DNA from: Bacteroidaceae bacterium
GTDB taxonomy: Bacteria; Bacteroidota; Bacteroidia; Bacteroidales; Bacteroidaceae
DNA: 64,000 bases
Assembly (NCBI GenBank): GCA_017520935.1
Contig: JAFXEF010000010.1
Location: 27,803-91,802 of the forward strand
Direction: 5' to 3'
Made by a program: the position numbers and the translations under genes. The stretch's first letter is position 1, and every line of letters starts with the position of its first letter. The notes under the pieces were generated by a model that saw only the letters and a program-made list of their open reading frames with translations, searched no databases and had not been told where the DNA came from. Positions 1 to 8,697 of this stretch are shown here, in pieces.

Positions 1-1
1 G

Positions 2-1804
2 GGTATGATGTTCAAGCAGCTGGGTTGGATGATGTGTGTAATCCTCACCGTATCTACCGTATCGGCCTTGACACTGACTCCGATGCTTTGCTCGCAGATG
101 TTGCGCCTGAAGAAGAAGCACAGTCGCTTTCATACCATCTTCTTCACACCCGTGCAGCGTGCCCTCGATGGATTGGATGCTTGGTATGGGCGTATGATCG
201 ACAAGGCCGTGCGCCACCGTAAGAGTGTCTTCGTGGTATGTATAATCATCTGTATAGCCAGTTTCTTTACCTTCAAGTTAGTAGGTGTAGAGTTCTTCCC
301 ATCATCCGACGACAGCCGTATGACCGTGAAGATGTATATGCCCGTTGGTACTCGTACAGAGCGCACTCATGCTATTGCCAAGGAACTGGCCGACAAGTGG
401 ATGGCCGATTTCAAGGATGAGGCTCGCGTAGTCAACTACACCGTAGGTCAGGCCAGCGAGGACAACACCTTCGCCTCCATGCAGGACAACGGTACCCATA
501 TCGGTTCGTTCAACATCACGCTCGTTGACCCCGATGAGCGCGAACGCACTCTGTTTGAGATTTCCGAACTTATCCGTGCCGACCTCAACAGCTATCCGGA
601 AATTGAGAAGTATACCGTAAGTGCCGGTGGTAACTCGGGTATGGGTGGACAGTCATCCATCGACTTCGAAATCTACGGATATGACTTCGATGCTACCGAC
701 AAGGTGGCTCGCGACCTGCGTGCCGAACTGCTCAAGCTCGGCGGTGTGAGTGAGGTGCGTATCAGCCGCTCAGACTATCAGCCCGAGATACAGGTCGACT
801 TCGACCGTGAGAAATTGGCCCGCCACGGACTCAACGTGAGCACGGCAGCTACCTACTTGCGCAATCGCATCAATGGTTCTACAGCCTCATTCTACCGTGA
901 GGATGGCGACGAGCATTACATCAAAGTGCGCTATGCGCCCGAGTACCGTACCAGCATCGAGGACATCGAGAACATCCTCATCTACGGTGCTAATGGTGCA
1001 GCCGTACGCATCAAGGATGTGGGTACTGTAGTGGAGCGATTCTCTCCCCCCTCCATCGAGCGTAAGGACCGTGAGCGTATCAATACCGTCAAGGCCATCA
1101 TCAATGCTGGTGTGCCCATGGGCGAGATTGTGACCGCCAGCAACAAGATTATCAAGAATATGGACATCCCCTTGGGTGTCAATGTGAACCTTGCCGGTGA
1201 CTTTGAGGATCAGCAGGAATCGTTCGGCGACCTTGGTGTACTTGGTATACTCATCATCATGCTTGTATTCATTGTATTGGCTGCACAGTTTGAGTCGTTT
1301 ACCGACCCCTTCATCATCATCACTGCCGTGCCGCTCTCTATTGCCGGTGTGATTCTCGCCTTGGCAATCACAGGCACCAGCCTTAACGTGATGAGCCTCA
1401 TGGGATGTATCATGCTCTTCGGTATCGTGGTGAAGAACGGTATCGTGCTCATCGACTACACTAAGCTCTGCCGTGAGCGTGGTATGAGTGCCATCCAGTC
1501 GGCCATCACTGCAGGCCGCAGCCGTCTGCGTCCTGTGCTCATGACCACTCTCACAACGATCCTCGGTATGGTGCCTATGGCTGTCGACCAGGGTGAAGGT
1601 TCCGAGATGTGGCGTCCGCTGGGCGTATCGGTAATCGGTGGCCTCACTGTATCTACCATCCTTACTCTTGTGCTCGTGCCCGTACTCTACTGTATGTTTA
1701 CCGGTGTAGGCATCAAGCGTCAGCGCCGCAAGCACCGCCGCCAACTTGCTCTCGATGCACACTGGGCTGAGCATAAGCACACGATGATTAAGAGTAAGAA
1801 GTGA
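2..1804 (+). CDS. RND-family efflux pump inner-membrane subunit, C-terminal part (5' end outside window)
   Basis: The frame is open to the left edge, so about 600 C-terminal residues of a roughly 1,050-residue AcrB/HAE1-type proton-driven exporter are present. The first visible segment resembles TM6 of these pumps, running into [11 protein letters not shown] periplasmic porter region follows that begins near [11 protein letters not shown], then the last TM bundle with [13 protein letters not shown] and a basic, His-rich cytoplasmic tail. The proton-relay Asp pair of TM4 would lie upstream of the window. The pump would work with a periplasmic adaptor and an outer-membrane channel, probably encoded upstream. 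The substrate cannot be told from this half; HAE1 (organic compounds) is more likely than CzcA (metals), but this is inference. Confidence 0.93.
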   Translation, partial: GMMFKQLGWMMCVILTVSTVSALTLTPMLCSQMLRLKKKHSRFHTIFFTPVQRALDGLDAWYGRMIDKAVRHRKSVFVVCIIICIASFFTFKLVGVEFFPSSDDSRMTVKMYMPVGTRTERTHAIAKELADKWMADFKDEARVVNYTVGQASEDNTFASMQDNGTHIGSFNITLVDPDERERTLFEISELIRADLNSYPEIEKYTVSAGGNSGMGGQSSIDFEIYGYDFDATDKVARDLRAELLKLGGVSEVRISRSDYQPEIQVDFDREKLARHGLNVSTAATYLRNRINGSTASFYREDGDEHYIKVRYAPEYRTSIEDIENILIYGANGAAVRIKDVGTVVERFSPPSIERKDRERINTVKAIINAGVPMGEIVTASNKIIKNMDIPLGVNVNLAGDFEDQQESFGDLGVLGILIIMLVFIVLAAQFESFTDPFIIITAVPLSIAGVILALAITGTSLNVMSLMGCIMLFGIVVKNGIVLIDYTKLCRERGMSAIQSAITAGRSRLRPVLMTTLTTILGMVPMAVDQGEGSEMWRPLGVSVIGGLTVSTILTLVLVPVLYCMFTGVGIKRQRRKHRRQLALDAHWAEHKHTMIKSKK

Positions 1805-1810
1805 TAACTT

Positions 1811-1920
1811 AATTCTGAATTCTGAGTTGTGGATTTTTTGCCAATGCGATATTCTCTGATGAGTATGATTCGGAGCAAGTTCATAATTCAGAATTCAAAA
1901 TTCAAAATTTAGAATTCAAA
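1811..1920. repeat. AATTC-iterated intergenic spacer with inverted repeat
   Basis: The spacer between the pump and the PII-like gene holds a perfect 11-bp inverted repeat (AATTCTGAATT at 1811-1821 and its complement at 1885-1895). After the second arm the words GAATTC and AAAATT are iterated up to position 1920. It could fold as a hairpin in the transcript, but no T-tract follows, so it is not an obvious terminator. Confidence 0.6.
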
Positions 1921-1923
1921 GAC

Positions 1924-2217
1924 ATGAAATCCATTTTTATCGCCTATGACCAGGCATACCAAGAGAAGATACTCTTCACGCTCGACCACTTCAACTGTCG
2001 CGGTTTCTCCATGTTCCCTCAAGTGCAGGGGCGTGGAAGTAAGACAGGTGAGCCCCATTACGGCAGCCATGCTTGGCCCTCCATGTGTTCGGCCATCCTC
2101 ACAGTAGTACACGACGAACAGGTTGACTCATTGCTCGAGGAGTTGCACCGAATCGACAAGGAAACCGAACGTCTCGGCCTTCGTGCTTTTGTGTGGAATG
2201 TTGAGAAGACAATTTAA
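1924..2217 (+). CDS. PII-like small protein linked to RND efflux
   Basis: This 97-residue soluble protein has no signal peptide or membrane segment. It opens with MKSIFIAYDQAYQEK and has the length and beta-alpha-beta pattern of PII (GlnB)-like ferredoxin-fold trimers. A Gly/His-rich middle (GSKTGEPHYGSHAWPS, about residues 39-54) sits where PII proteins carry their flexible T-loop. Small proteins of this kind often follow heavy-metal or HAE1 RND pumps in Bacteroidetes, and here the gene starts 119 bp after the pump on the same strand. A role in sensing the pump substrate or a nucleotide is inference; family placement rests on fold-like pattern and context, not on a decisive motif. Confidence 0.7.
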   Translation: MKSIFIAYDQAYQEKILFTLDHFNCRGFSMFPQVQGRGSKTGEPHYGSHAWPSMCSAILTVVHDEQVDSLLEELHRIDKETERLGLRAFVWNVEKTI

Positions 2218-2242
2218 TTTGATTCATGCTTAAATAGAGCAA

Positions 2243-2280
2243 CAAAGTGAGGTCGGCCTGTTTCGGTCGACCTCGCTTTG
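2243..2280. terminator. Bidirectional intrinsic terminator
   Basis: A stem of about 13 bp (CAAAGTGAGGTCG pairing with a near-perfect complement ending GCTTTG) lies between the convergent PII-like gene and the GH2 gene. A/T tracts are short on both sides, so termination strength is uncertain. Confidence 0.7.
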
Positions 2281-2296
2281 TGTATAAGTCTAAGTT

Positions 2297-4714
2297 CTAT
2301 TTGGGTTCGAATGTCAGTGTGGCATCCTCAAGGAACGGAGCGCTGAAAGTGAGCGTCACGGGTGCCTTGTCGGTGACCTGCACATAGGCTACGAGGTAGC
2401 CCTGATAGGCACGGCGCTGACGTGCCTTGGGGTGGCTCATGTCGCTGTTGTCGGAATTCTCGAGGCCGAGTAGGCGGGCGGGACCCTCTGCTTGGCATGA
2501 AATCATGTTGTCGGCCAGCTTCGCGATGGTTCCTTGTTCATCGAGCACCTCCACGAGCACCTGTGCGGTGCCTCCGGCAGCCGATACTTCGGGTTCAAGT
2601 AGTGTGGCGCGAAGTTTATAGGGGCGGTCGCTGGTCTTGACGGTATAGGTAGCTTGCAGGTTGCCCTCAGCATCAAAGCCTTCGGCAGTGAGTGTGCCAG
2701 GACGATATTCTACGTCCCAGTGTATCATGCCGCTGTTGTCATCGTAGGGACGCATCTCGCCGATGACCTCACCGTTGAGCTTGAGCTGTGCTTTGGCAGT
2801 GTTGGTGTAGCATACCACACGCACACGCTGTCCATCGCGGTAGTTCCATGTGTCTCCTGCATCGATGGAGAGTTGGTTGCCCCAGCGGCCACGGCCAGTG
2901 CGGTACGTGCCGATGTATATCATGGGCTTGTCACTCCAGTGAGCCTCGCGGAATTTGCCACGTCCCTTGGGGAAGTTGGCAAAGTTGAGCAGACCGGTGT
3001 GGAGGCCGCGTGAGGGCCATGCTCCTGACTCGCCGAGGTAGTCGGTTCCGGTCCAGATAAACTGACCGAAGATGTGTTCTTTGTCGCGCACGGCCTTCCA
3101 GGCTCCGAAGTCGCTGCGAGTCTCGCTGCCGTAGATGATACGATCGGGGTATTTCTTATGGTCGGTTTCGTAACGGTCTTCGGTGTAGTTGTAGCCTACC
3201 ACATCGACAGCTTCAGGATACTCTGTCTCATTGCTCATGACCACGCCTGCCAGTGCACCTGTGACGGGGCGTGAGGAGTCTATGGCACGGATGCAGGCGG
3301 CCAGGCGTTTGGCAATTTTACCTATGCGCTCGGCATGTGGACGTTCGGGGTCATAGCCGCCAAACATGGGCTGGCTAATGCTGCTGCCATCAAGAACGGG
3401 GTGTGAGTAGGGGTCGTTGGGGTAGTCTACTTCATTGCCTACGCTCCATAGAAACACGCTGGGGTGGTTGCGGTCGCGGCGCACCATGTCTGTCACATCG
3501 CGCTCTATCCATTCCTCGAAGAAGTCTGCTGTACCCTCAAAGCCGGGCTCGCCCTTATTCCATCCTTTAATCCACTTACGCTTGGGAAACTCCCACTCGT
3601 CGCTGCCTTCGTCCATGATGAGCAGACCCAGTTCGTCGCACAGGTCATACACGATGGGAGCCTGCGGATTGTGGCTCATGCGGATGGCATTGGCTCCCAT
3701 AGCCTTGAGCGACTCGAGACGGCGACGCCATACCTCGGGAGGTACTACGCCACCCAGTACACCAGCATCGTGGTGGAGGCATACGCCCTTGACCTTCATG
3801 TTCCGTCCATTGAGGGCAAAGCCCTTGTCGGCGCTGAAGTCGAGAGTGCGCAAGCCGGCACGCACGGAGGTTTGGTCTATAACTTTTCCGTCGGTTAGAA
3901 GTTCTACCTGCAGGGTGTAGAGGTAAGGGGCATCGAGGTTCCAGCGGTGAGGGTTAGAAATTCTTAAATTGAAATTTGGGAATTGAGAATTGAAAGTATT
4001 TCCTTCTATGGCCGCATTTCTCGTGGTTGAGGCTACTTTTTTCCCCTCGGCATCGAGCATGGTGATGCGAGCCTGCACTTTCTGTGCTTGTGCGGTATGG
4101 TTGTCCACGGCCACGTCGACTTCGATGGTAGCACTACGTTCGGTGAGCCTACTGGCGCGGTAGGCTACGCCCCACTGTGAGAGGTGTACGTCAGGGGCGC
4201 TGATGAGGTATACGTCGCGGTAGATGCCTGAACCGGTATACCAGCGCGAGTCGGCATAGCGGCTATGGTCAACGCGTACGGCGATGACATTGTCGCCGCT
4301 CTTATTGAGGTGGGGGGTGAGGTCGTACATGAATGATACGTAGCCGTTGGGGCGGTGTCCCAGATGGTGTCCGTTGAGATATACGTCGCTACGGTTATAC
4401 ACGCCCTCGAAGTAGATGTAGTGGCGGGCAGCATCATCGGTCACGGTGAAAGTCTTGCGGTACCATCCTATGCCTCCGGGTAGGTAGCCTGTACAGCTGG
4501 CCAGAGCCTGTGAGGGTGCGCTCTCTACACTCCAGTCGTGGGGCAGTTCCAAGCGTCGCCAGCGGCTGTCGTCGTAGTCGGGCTTGCTGGCTGCGCTGTC
4601 ATCGTTGAGGACGAAGCACCAATCGGTGTTAAATTTCTCGGCATTGCCGAACGATACCTGAGCCGAGGCACTGAGGCCGATAAGGCACATGAACAGGGAC
4701 AGTAGTTTTTTCAT
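2297..4714 (-). CDS. Secreted glycoside hydrolase family 2 (beta-galactosidase-like)
   Basis: The 805-residue protein starts with a signal peptide (MKKLLSLFMCLIGLSASAQ). It has the GH2 order: sugar-binding jelly roll with LPHDWSVE (about 57-64), an Ig-like domain (about 180-290), a TIM barrel starting near KVKGVCLHHDAGVLGG (307-322), and C-terminal Ig-like domains of the DUF4982 type. The catalytic acid/base is probably E428 in WSVGNEVDY and the nucleophile E531 in IIYGSETRSD. GH2 enzymes of this subgroup cleave beta-galactosides or related beta-linkages in the periplasm or at the cell surface; the sugar cannot be fixed from sequence alone. No SusC/SusD pair is adjacent. An AT-rich, repeat-like tract lies inside the gene at 3953-4001 (about residues 239-253). 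Confidence 0.93.
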   Translation of the reverse strand: MKKLLSLFMCLIGLSASAQVSFGNAEKFNTDWCFVLNDDSAASKPDYDDSRWRRLELPHDWSVESAPSQALASCTGYLPGGIGWYRKTFTVTDDAARHYIYFEGVYNRSDVYLNGHHLGHRPNGYVSFMYDLTPHLNKSGDNVIAVRVDHSRYADSRWYTGSGIYRDVYLISAPDVHLSQWGVAYRASRLTERSATIEVDVAVDNHTAQAQKVQARITMLDAEGKKVASTTRNAAIEGNTFNSQFPNFNLRISNPHRWNLDAPYLYTLQVELLTDGKVIDQTSVRAGLRTLDFSADKGFALNGRNMKVKGVCLHHDAGVLGGVVPPEVWRRRLESLKAMGANAIRMSHNPQAPIVYDLCDELGLLIMDEGSDEWEFPKRKWIKGWNKGEPGFEGTADFFEEWIERDVTDMVRRDRNHPSVFLWSVGNEVDYPNDPYSHPVLDGSSISQPMFGGYDPERPHAERIGKIAKRLAACIRAIDSSRPVTGALAGVVMSNETEYPEAVDVVGYNYTEDRYETDHKKYPDRIIYGSETRSDFGAWKAVRDKEHIFGQFIWTGTDYLGESGAWPSRGLHTGLLNFANFPKGRGKFREAHWSDKPMIYIGTYRTGRGRWGNQLSIDAGDTWNYRDGQRVRVVCYTNTAKAQLKLNGEVIGEMRPYDDNSGMIHWDVEYRPGTLTAEGFDAEGNLQATYTVKTSDRPYKLRATLLEPEVSAAGGTAQVLVEVLDEQGTIAKLADNMISCQAEGPARLLGLENSDNSDMSHPKARQRRAYQGYLVAYVQVTDKAPVTLTFSAPFLEDATLTFEPK

Positions 4715-4736
4715 AGCATAATTATTATTGTTAGGG

Positions 4737-4768
4737 CAAATGTAGTATAATCTTGGGATATATCCAAG
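4737..4768 (-). promoter_or_regulatory. Bacteroidales promoter of the GH2 gene
   Basis: Reading the minus strand, a -33 CTTG is followed after 20 nt by TACATTTG (-7 consensus TAnnTTTG), 23 nt upstream of the GH2 start codon. Confidence 0.65.
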
Positions 4769-4863
4769 AAAATGCTATGGAGATGTAAGCAATAATGTGT
4801 TGATCAGGTAAATGGCTATGCGAGTATTGGGAATGCAACCAGTAGATGATTTGATTCTAAAGG

Positions 4864-5352
4864 CTACGCCAATTCTATCACCTCAAGGTCGCTGAAGGCA
4901 CCGTTGTCTACAGTGAAGCGTATGAGGGTGCGCACCTTGTGGAAACCGTGGATACCTGCGGCACCGGGGTTGATGTGCAGGGTGTTGAGGGTGCGATCGT
5001 GCATGACCTTGAGGATGTGGGAGTGTCCACTGATAAAGAGTTTGGGCGGATGCATGAAGAGGGTACCGCGGATAGAGGCATCGTAGTTGCCGGGATAACC
5101 TCCGATGTGTTTGATGAGTACGTCGGCTCCCTCGATAGTGAAGCGGTTTATCGCTGGGTAGCGCAGGCGGATATCACGTCCGTCGATATTGCCGTGTACG
5201 GCACGGAAGGGGCGGAAAGCTTCGAACTTTTCGGCCACCTCGAGCGAACCAATGTCTCCGGCGTGCCACACCTCGTCGCACTCGGCAAAGTGCCGTGCGT
5301 AGCGTTCGTCCCAATGGCCATGAGTGTCAGAGAGTAGTCCGATTCGCTTCAT
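4864..5352 (-). CDS. YfcE/MJ0936-type metallophosphoesterase
   Basis: This 162-residue calcineurin-like phosphoesterase carries the di-metal motifs in order: LLSDTHGHWD (6-15), HAGDIGS (31-37), HGNIDGRD (54-61) and SGHSHILK (108-115). The family hydrolyses phosphodiesters or phosphomonoesters with Mn or similar metals; its physiological substrate is mostly unknown. It is cytosolic with no signal peptide. It lies downstream of the cytidylate kinase-like gene, with only a self-complementary spacer between, so co-transcription is likely. Confidence 0.9.
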   Translation of the reverse strand: MKRIGLLSDTHGHWDERYARHFAECDEVWHAGDIGSLEVAEKFEAFRPFRAVHGNIDGRDIRLRYPAINRFTIEGADVLIKHIGGYPGNYDASIRGTLFMHPPKLFISGHSHILKVMHDRTLNTLHINPGAAGIHGFHKVRTLIRFTVDNGAFSDLEVIELA

Positions 5353-5354
5353 AA

Positions 5355-5450
5355 GAGTGAAGAGTTAAGAGTGAAGAGGGAAGAATCGAAAGTGAGGAAA
5401 GGTTGTCGTCCGGATGGAACTCTTCCCTTTTCACTTTTCACTCTTCACTC
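5355..5450. repeat. 30-bp imperfect inverted repeat of GAGTGAAGAG words
   Basis: Arms at 5355-5384 and 5421-5450 match as inverted repeats at about 27 of 30 positions. The arms are themselves iterations of the word GAGTGAA. The right arm overlaps the last 20 nt of the kinase-like gene, so its C-terminus is written in this repeat. In RNA it would form a long hairpin between two genes of the same operon. Confidence 0.7.
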
Positions 5451-6057
5451 GTTTATCAATATACTCTATCAGCATCTGGGCTGTAACTTCATGCCCGAGG
5501 TGCGAGGTGTTGATGCATAGGTCATAGCTCTCGGCAGCGCCCCACGTCTTACCGCTATAGTAGTTGTAGTAGGCGGCACGTCGGCGGTCGGTCTTTTCTA
5601 TCAGCTCGGCGGCCTGCTCGGCGGTGATGCCATTCTCGCTTGCCATACGTGCTATGCGGTCTTCGAGGTTGGCCGTGAAGAAGAGGTTGATGCAGTGAGG
5701 ATTGTCGCGCAGGATATAGTCGGCACAGCGCCCGATGAAGATACACGACTCGCGTTCTGCCAGGTCGCGTATGATATCGCTCTGCACCTTGAACAGTGCA
5801 TCATTACTCAGATAACTCTCGTTGCTTCCGAAGGCATTGGCTGCCGAACGGTTCGAGAAGATAGAGTGGAAGAATCCGTAGGATTTCTTCTCATCAGCGT
5901 TCTCGAACACCTCCTTGCATAGTCCGCTCTCCTGAGCAGCTATCTCGATGAGCTTGCGGTCGTAGGCGGTGATGTCATAGTGTGCAGCGAGGATGGCCGC
6001 TATACTGCGTCCACCGCTGCCAAGTTGTCGTCCGATGTTGAGGATTATTTTTTTCAT
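5431..6057 (-). CDS. Cytidylate kinase-like family protein
   Basis: This 208-residue protein belongs to the P-loop kinases annotated as cytidylate kinase-like (AAA_26). The N-terminus IILNIGRQLGSGGRSIA holds a degenerate Walker A (GRQLGSGG) typical of this family. A FIGRCADYILRD segment and the mobile lid region near RRRAAYYNYYSG follow. Substrate is not established; genuine Cmk proteins are a separate family. The ATG at 6055-6057 is preferred over an upstream TTG because it lies just 6 bp after the MATE stop codon. It is co-directional with MATE and the phosphoesterase. Confidence 0.85.
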   Translation of the reverse strand: MKKIILNIGRQLGSGGRSIAAILAAHYDITAYDRKLIEIAAQESGLCKEVFENADEKKSYGFFHSIFSNRSAANAFGSNESYLSNDALFKVQSDIIRDLAERESCIFIGRCADYILRDNPHCINLFFTANLEDRIARMASENGITAEQAAELIEKTDRRRAAYYNYYSGKTWGAAESYDLCINTSHLGHEVTAQMLIEYIDKRVKSEK

Positions 6058-6063
6058 AAGCAA

Positions 6064-7440
6064 TTATTTCTTGTGTTTCCTAAAGAAATGTCCCAGCATC
6101 ACGGCCGCCGTGATAGACGACACGAGATCCGATGCAGGAAGGCTTATCCATACGCCATCGATACCCCAGAAATGGGGGAAGATGAGGATGAAGGGAACGA
6201 GGAACAGCAGCTGACGGCTCAGCGACAGGAAGATGGCCTTGCCGGGTTGGGCGATGCTTTGGAAGAAGTTACCTGCTACCATCTGGAACCCCACGATGGG
6301 GAACACGAGGCAGTTGTATTGCATACCCACGGCTGCAATCTCGATCATCTTCTCGTCGGAGGTGAAGATGCGGGCCACATACTCGGGTGCGAACTCACCG
6401 ATAAAGAAGGCGGCTGTGGTAACTACCGTGGCGCAGACAATGGTTGTCTTGAGCACCTGGATGACGCGGTCGTAGGCCTTGGCACCATAGTTATATCCGG
6501 CAATAGGTTGCATGCCTTGGTTGAATCCCATCACAATCATCACAAAGATGAAGGTCATCTTATGTACAATACCGTAGGCTCCCACGGCATAGTCGCCACC
6601 ATAGCTGGCCAATCCGCGGTTGATGAAGATGACCACAAAGCACGAAGCAAGGTTCATCAGACAGGGCGAGAGCCCGATGGTGAGCACCTCCTTGACGATG
6701 TAGTTCTTCAACTTGTAGATGCCGCGCTTGAAGTGTATGAACTCACGCTTGTCGCTCAGTACACGTACCTGCCATGCCAAGGCGATACACTGTGCCAGGA
6801 TAGTGGCTACAGCTGCACCACGGATGCCCCAGCCCACACCGCTGAACTGGACGAAGCCGAGGTCTATCTCCTTGAAGATAAACAGGGGGTCGAGCACCGT
6901 ATTGATGATTACCGTCGATATGGTAGCCCGCATCGCCATTTTGGGATGCCCGATGGCACGCAACAGCGCGTTGAACCCGAAATACATGTGCGAGAATACA
7001 TTGCCCAAGAGTATTATCTGCATATACTCACGGGCATAACTGATAGTGGCATCGCTGGCACCGAAAAAATAGAGGATGGGGTCTAGGAATGCCAGCGATA
7101 CGAGGGCAAATACGATGCCCATCACAATGTTCATCACTACGGCATTGCCCAGTATCTGTTGTGCCGTGCCGTAGTCCTTTTGTCCTAACTTCACCGATAT
7201 GAGGGTCGACGAACCCATGCCCACCATGGCGCCGAACGCCGTAGATATATTCATCAACGGGAAGGTGACGGCCAGTCCCGACAGTGCCAACGCATCCACT
7301 CCGTGCCCTATAAACACGCTGTCGACAATATTGTAGAGCGACGAGGCCAGCATAGCCACGATAGAGGGTATGGCATATTGCTTTAGCAACTTGCCTACTG
7401 GCTGAGTTCCCAGTTCGCTCGGAATTCTCTTTTCTGTCAT
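6064..7440 (-). CDS. MATE family multidrug exporter
   Basis: The 458-residue protein has the 12-helix, two-halved layout of MATE transporters. It begins GKLLKQYAIPSIVAMLASSL, with a second-half counterpart near LTIGLSPCLMNLASCFVV. GFNQGMQPIAGYNYGA (about 300) is the usual MATE signature in TM8. MATE proteins export cationic drugs or metabolites using Na+ or H+ gradients. It is first gene of a minus-strand run followed by the cytidylate kinase-like protein and phosphoesterase. A canonical promoter lies just upstream. Confidence 0.94.
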   Translation of the reverse strand: MTEKRIPSELGTQPVGKLLKQYAIPSIVAMLASSLYNIVDSVFIGHGVDALALSGLAVTFPLMNISTAFGAMVGMGSSTLISVKLGQKDYGTAQQILGNAVVMNIVMGIVFALVSLAFLDPILYFFGASDATISYAREYMQIILLGNVFSHMYFGFNALLRAIGHPKMAMRATISTVIINTVLDPLFIFKEIDLGFVQFSGVGWGIRGAAVATILAQCIALAWQVRVLSDKREFIHFKRGIYKLKNYIVKEVLTIGLSPCLMNLASCFVVIFINRGLASYGGDYAVGAYGIVHKMTFIFVMIVMGFNQGMQPIAGYNYGAKAYDRVIQVLKTTIVCATVVTTAAFFIGEFAPEYVARIFTSDEKMIEIAAVGMQYNCLVFPIVGFQMVAGNFFQSIAQPGKAIFLSLSRQLLFLVPFILIFPHFWGIDGVWISLPASDLVSSITAAVMLGHFFRKHKK

Positions 7441-7470
7441 CCTATTATATTATACCTGTTTTTCAGTATG

Positions 7471-7502
7471 CAAAATTACTGTAAGGTGAGTGAAAACGCA
7501 AA
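7471..7502 (-). promoter_or_regulatory. Bacteroidales promoter of the MATE operon
   Basis: On the minus strand TTTG (7499-7502) is followed after exactly 20 nt by TAATTTTG (7471-7478), a full consensus match, 30 nt before the MATE start codon. Confidence 0.8.
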
Positions 7503-7596
7503 TTTATTTGCTGTTCCCAGGGCAAAAAAACGTCTGTTTGTATAGCTTTGTTTCGAAAAAGGTGCTAACTTCGCCCTCCGTATACAATGTAGTACG

Positions 7597-8697
7597 ATGG
7601 AAAAGGACAGACGAGTATTGGTAGGTATGAGCGGTGGCATCGACAGCACGGCTGTGTGCTTGATGCTGCAGGAGCAGGGCTATGAGGTGGTGGGTGTGAC
7701 GATGCGCGTGTTTGATGTGCCCTCCCAACTTGATGCTGATGGCTGCCCTCGTTTTGTCTGTGAGGCTCGCGATGTGGCTACTCGACTGGGTATCGAACAT
7801 CACGTGGCCGATGAGCGCGAGCCGTTTCACAGTAGCATCGTACGCTACTTTACTGGTGAGTATATGGCAGGCCGCACACCCAATCCCTGTGTGATGTGCA
7901 ATCAGCTCTTCAAGTTTCGCGTGCTCACCGAGTGGGCCGACCGTCTTGGCTGTGCCTACATTGCTACAGGGCATTATGTGCAGACGGTGTGTGAGCACGG
8001 ACACTGGTATATCGTCACGGGTGATGATGCACTGAAGGATCAGAGCTATTTCCTTTGGCGGCTCAGTCAGGAGGTGCTTGCCCGCAGCATCTTCCCTTTA
8101 GGTGGGTGGAAGAAACCCGATGTGAGGCAATACCTTGCCGACAGGAACTTCGCGCTGAAGGCGCGTGAGGGCGAGAGCATGGAGGTGTGCTTCATCGAAG
8201 GCGACTATCGCGACTTCCTGCGCCAGCATTGTCCGCAGATAGATGCACAGATAGGGCCTGGCAAGTATGTCGACAGTGTAGGGCGCGTGTTGGGCACCCA
8301 TCAGGGGTATCCCTACTACACCATAGGGCAGCGCAAAGGACTGGGCATAGCGCTGGGCAAGCCTGCCTATGTGCTTAAGATAAACCCTGATAAGAATACC
8401 GTGATGCTGGGCGATGTCGGGCAGCTCCTCACACGCCACATGCTTGTGGAGCAGGTGCAACTGGTGGATACCGGGCGCTTTTTTGCCGAGCAGCAGCTTA
8501 CGGTGCGCATTCGCTATCGCAGTCGTGTCGTGCCTTGCGAGGTGGTACGCGAGGTAGAGGGGGGCAAGTTCCTCATTCGCTTTGCCGAGGAGGTCTCGGC
8601 CATCACTCCGGGGCAGTCGGCTGTGTTCTACGTGGGTAATCGCCTTGTGGGTGGTGCCTTCATAGCCTCGCAACGAGGTATAAATATGTATTTGTAA
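7597..8697 (+). CDS. mnmA: tRNA-specific 2-thiouridylase MnmA
   Basis: The 366-residue enzyme thiolates U34 of Lys, Glu and Gln tRNAs using ATP and persulfide sulfur. The PP-loop is [10 protein letters not shown] (9-18). The two catalytic cysteines sit in [10 protein letters not shown] (about 95-104) and in [14 protein letters not shown] (about 189-202). TGHYVQ and [11 protein letters not shown] are further family signatures. Length and order match MnmA fully. Its stop overlaps the xseA start (TAATG), so it is translationally linked with exonuclease VII genes. Some Bacteroidales carry two MnmA paralogues; only one is in this window. Confidence 0.96.
   Translation: MEKDRRVLVGMSGGIDSTAVCLMLQEQGYEVVGVTMRVFDVPSQLDADGCPRFVCEARDVATRLGIEHHVADEREPFHSSIVRYFTGEYMAGRTPNPCVMCNQLFKFRVLTEWADRLGCAYIATGHYVQTVCEHGHWYIVTGDDALKDQSYFLWRLSQEVLARSIFPLGGWKKPDVRQYLADRNFALKAREGESMEVCFIEGDYRDFLRQHCPQIDAQIGPGKYVDSVGRVLGTHQGYPYYTIGQRKGLGIALGKPAYVLKINPDKNTVMLGDVGQLLTRHMLVEQVQLVDTGRFFAEQQLTVRIRYRSRVVPCEVVREVEGGKFLIRFAEEVSAITPGQSAVFYVGNRLVGGAFIASQRGINMYL

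Noticed and set aside
887..1780. 297-codon minus-strand frame opposite the RND pump gene
   Set aside because: His/Asp/Glu-rich composition typical of antisense frames of a biased coding sequence; the plus-strand pump has clear family motifs.
2297..4714. Polysaccharide utilisation locus around the GH2 gene
   Set aside because: No SusC/SusD pair, sensor or further glycoside hydrolase lies next to it; the neighbours are a PII-like protein and a phosphoesterase.
5980..7086. 368-codon plus-strand frame opposite the MATE gene
   Set aside because: Composition is typical of antisense (His/Glu/Asp-rich) and the minus strand encodes a full-length MATE protein with promoter.
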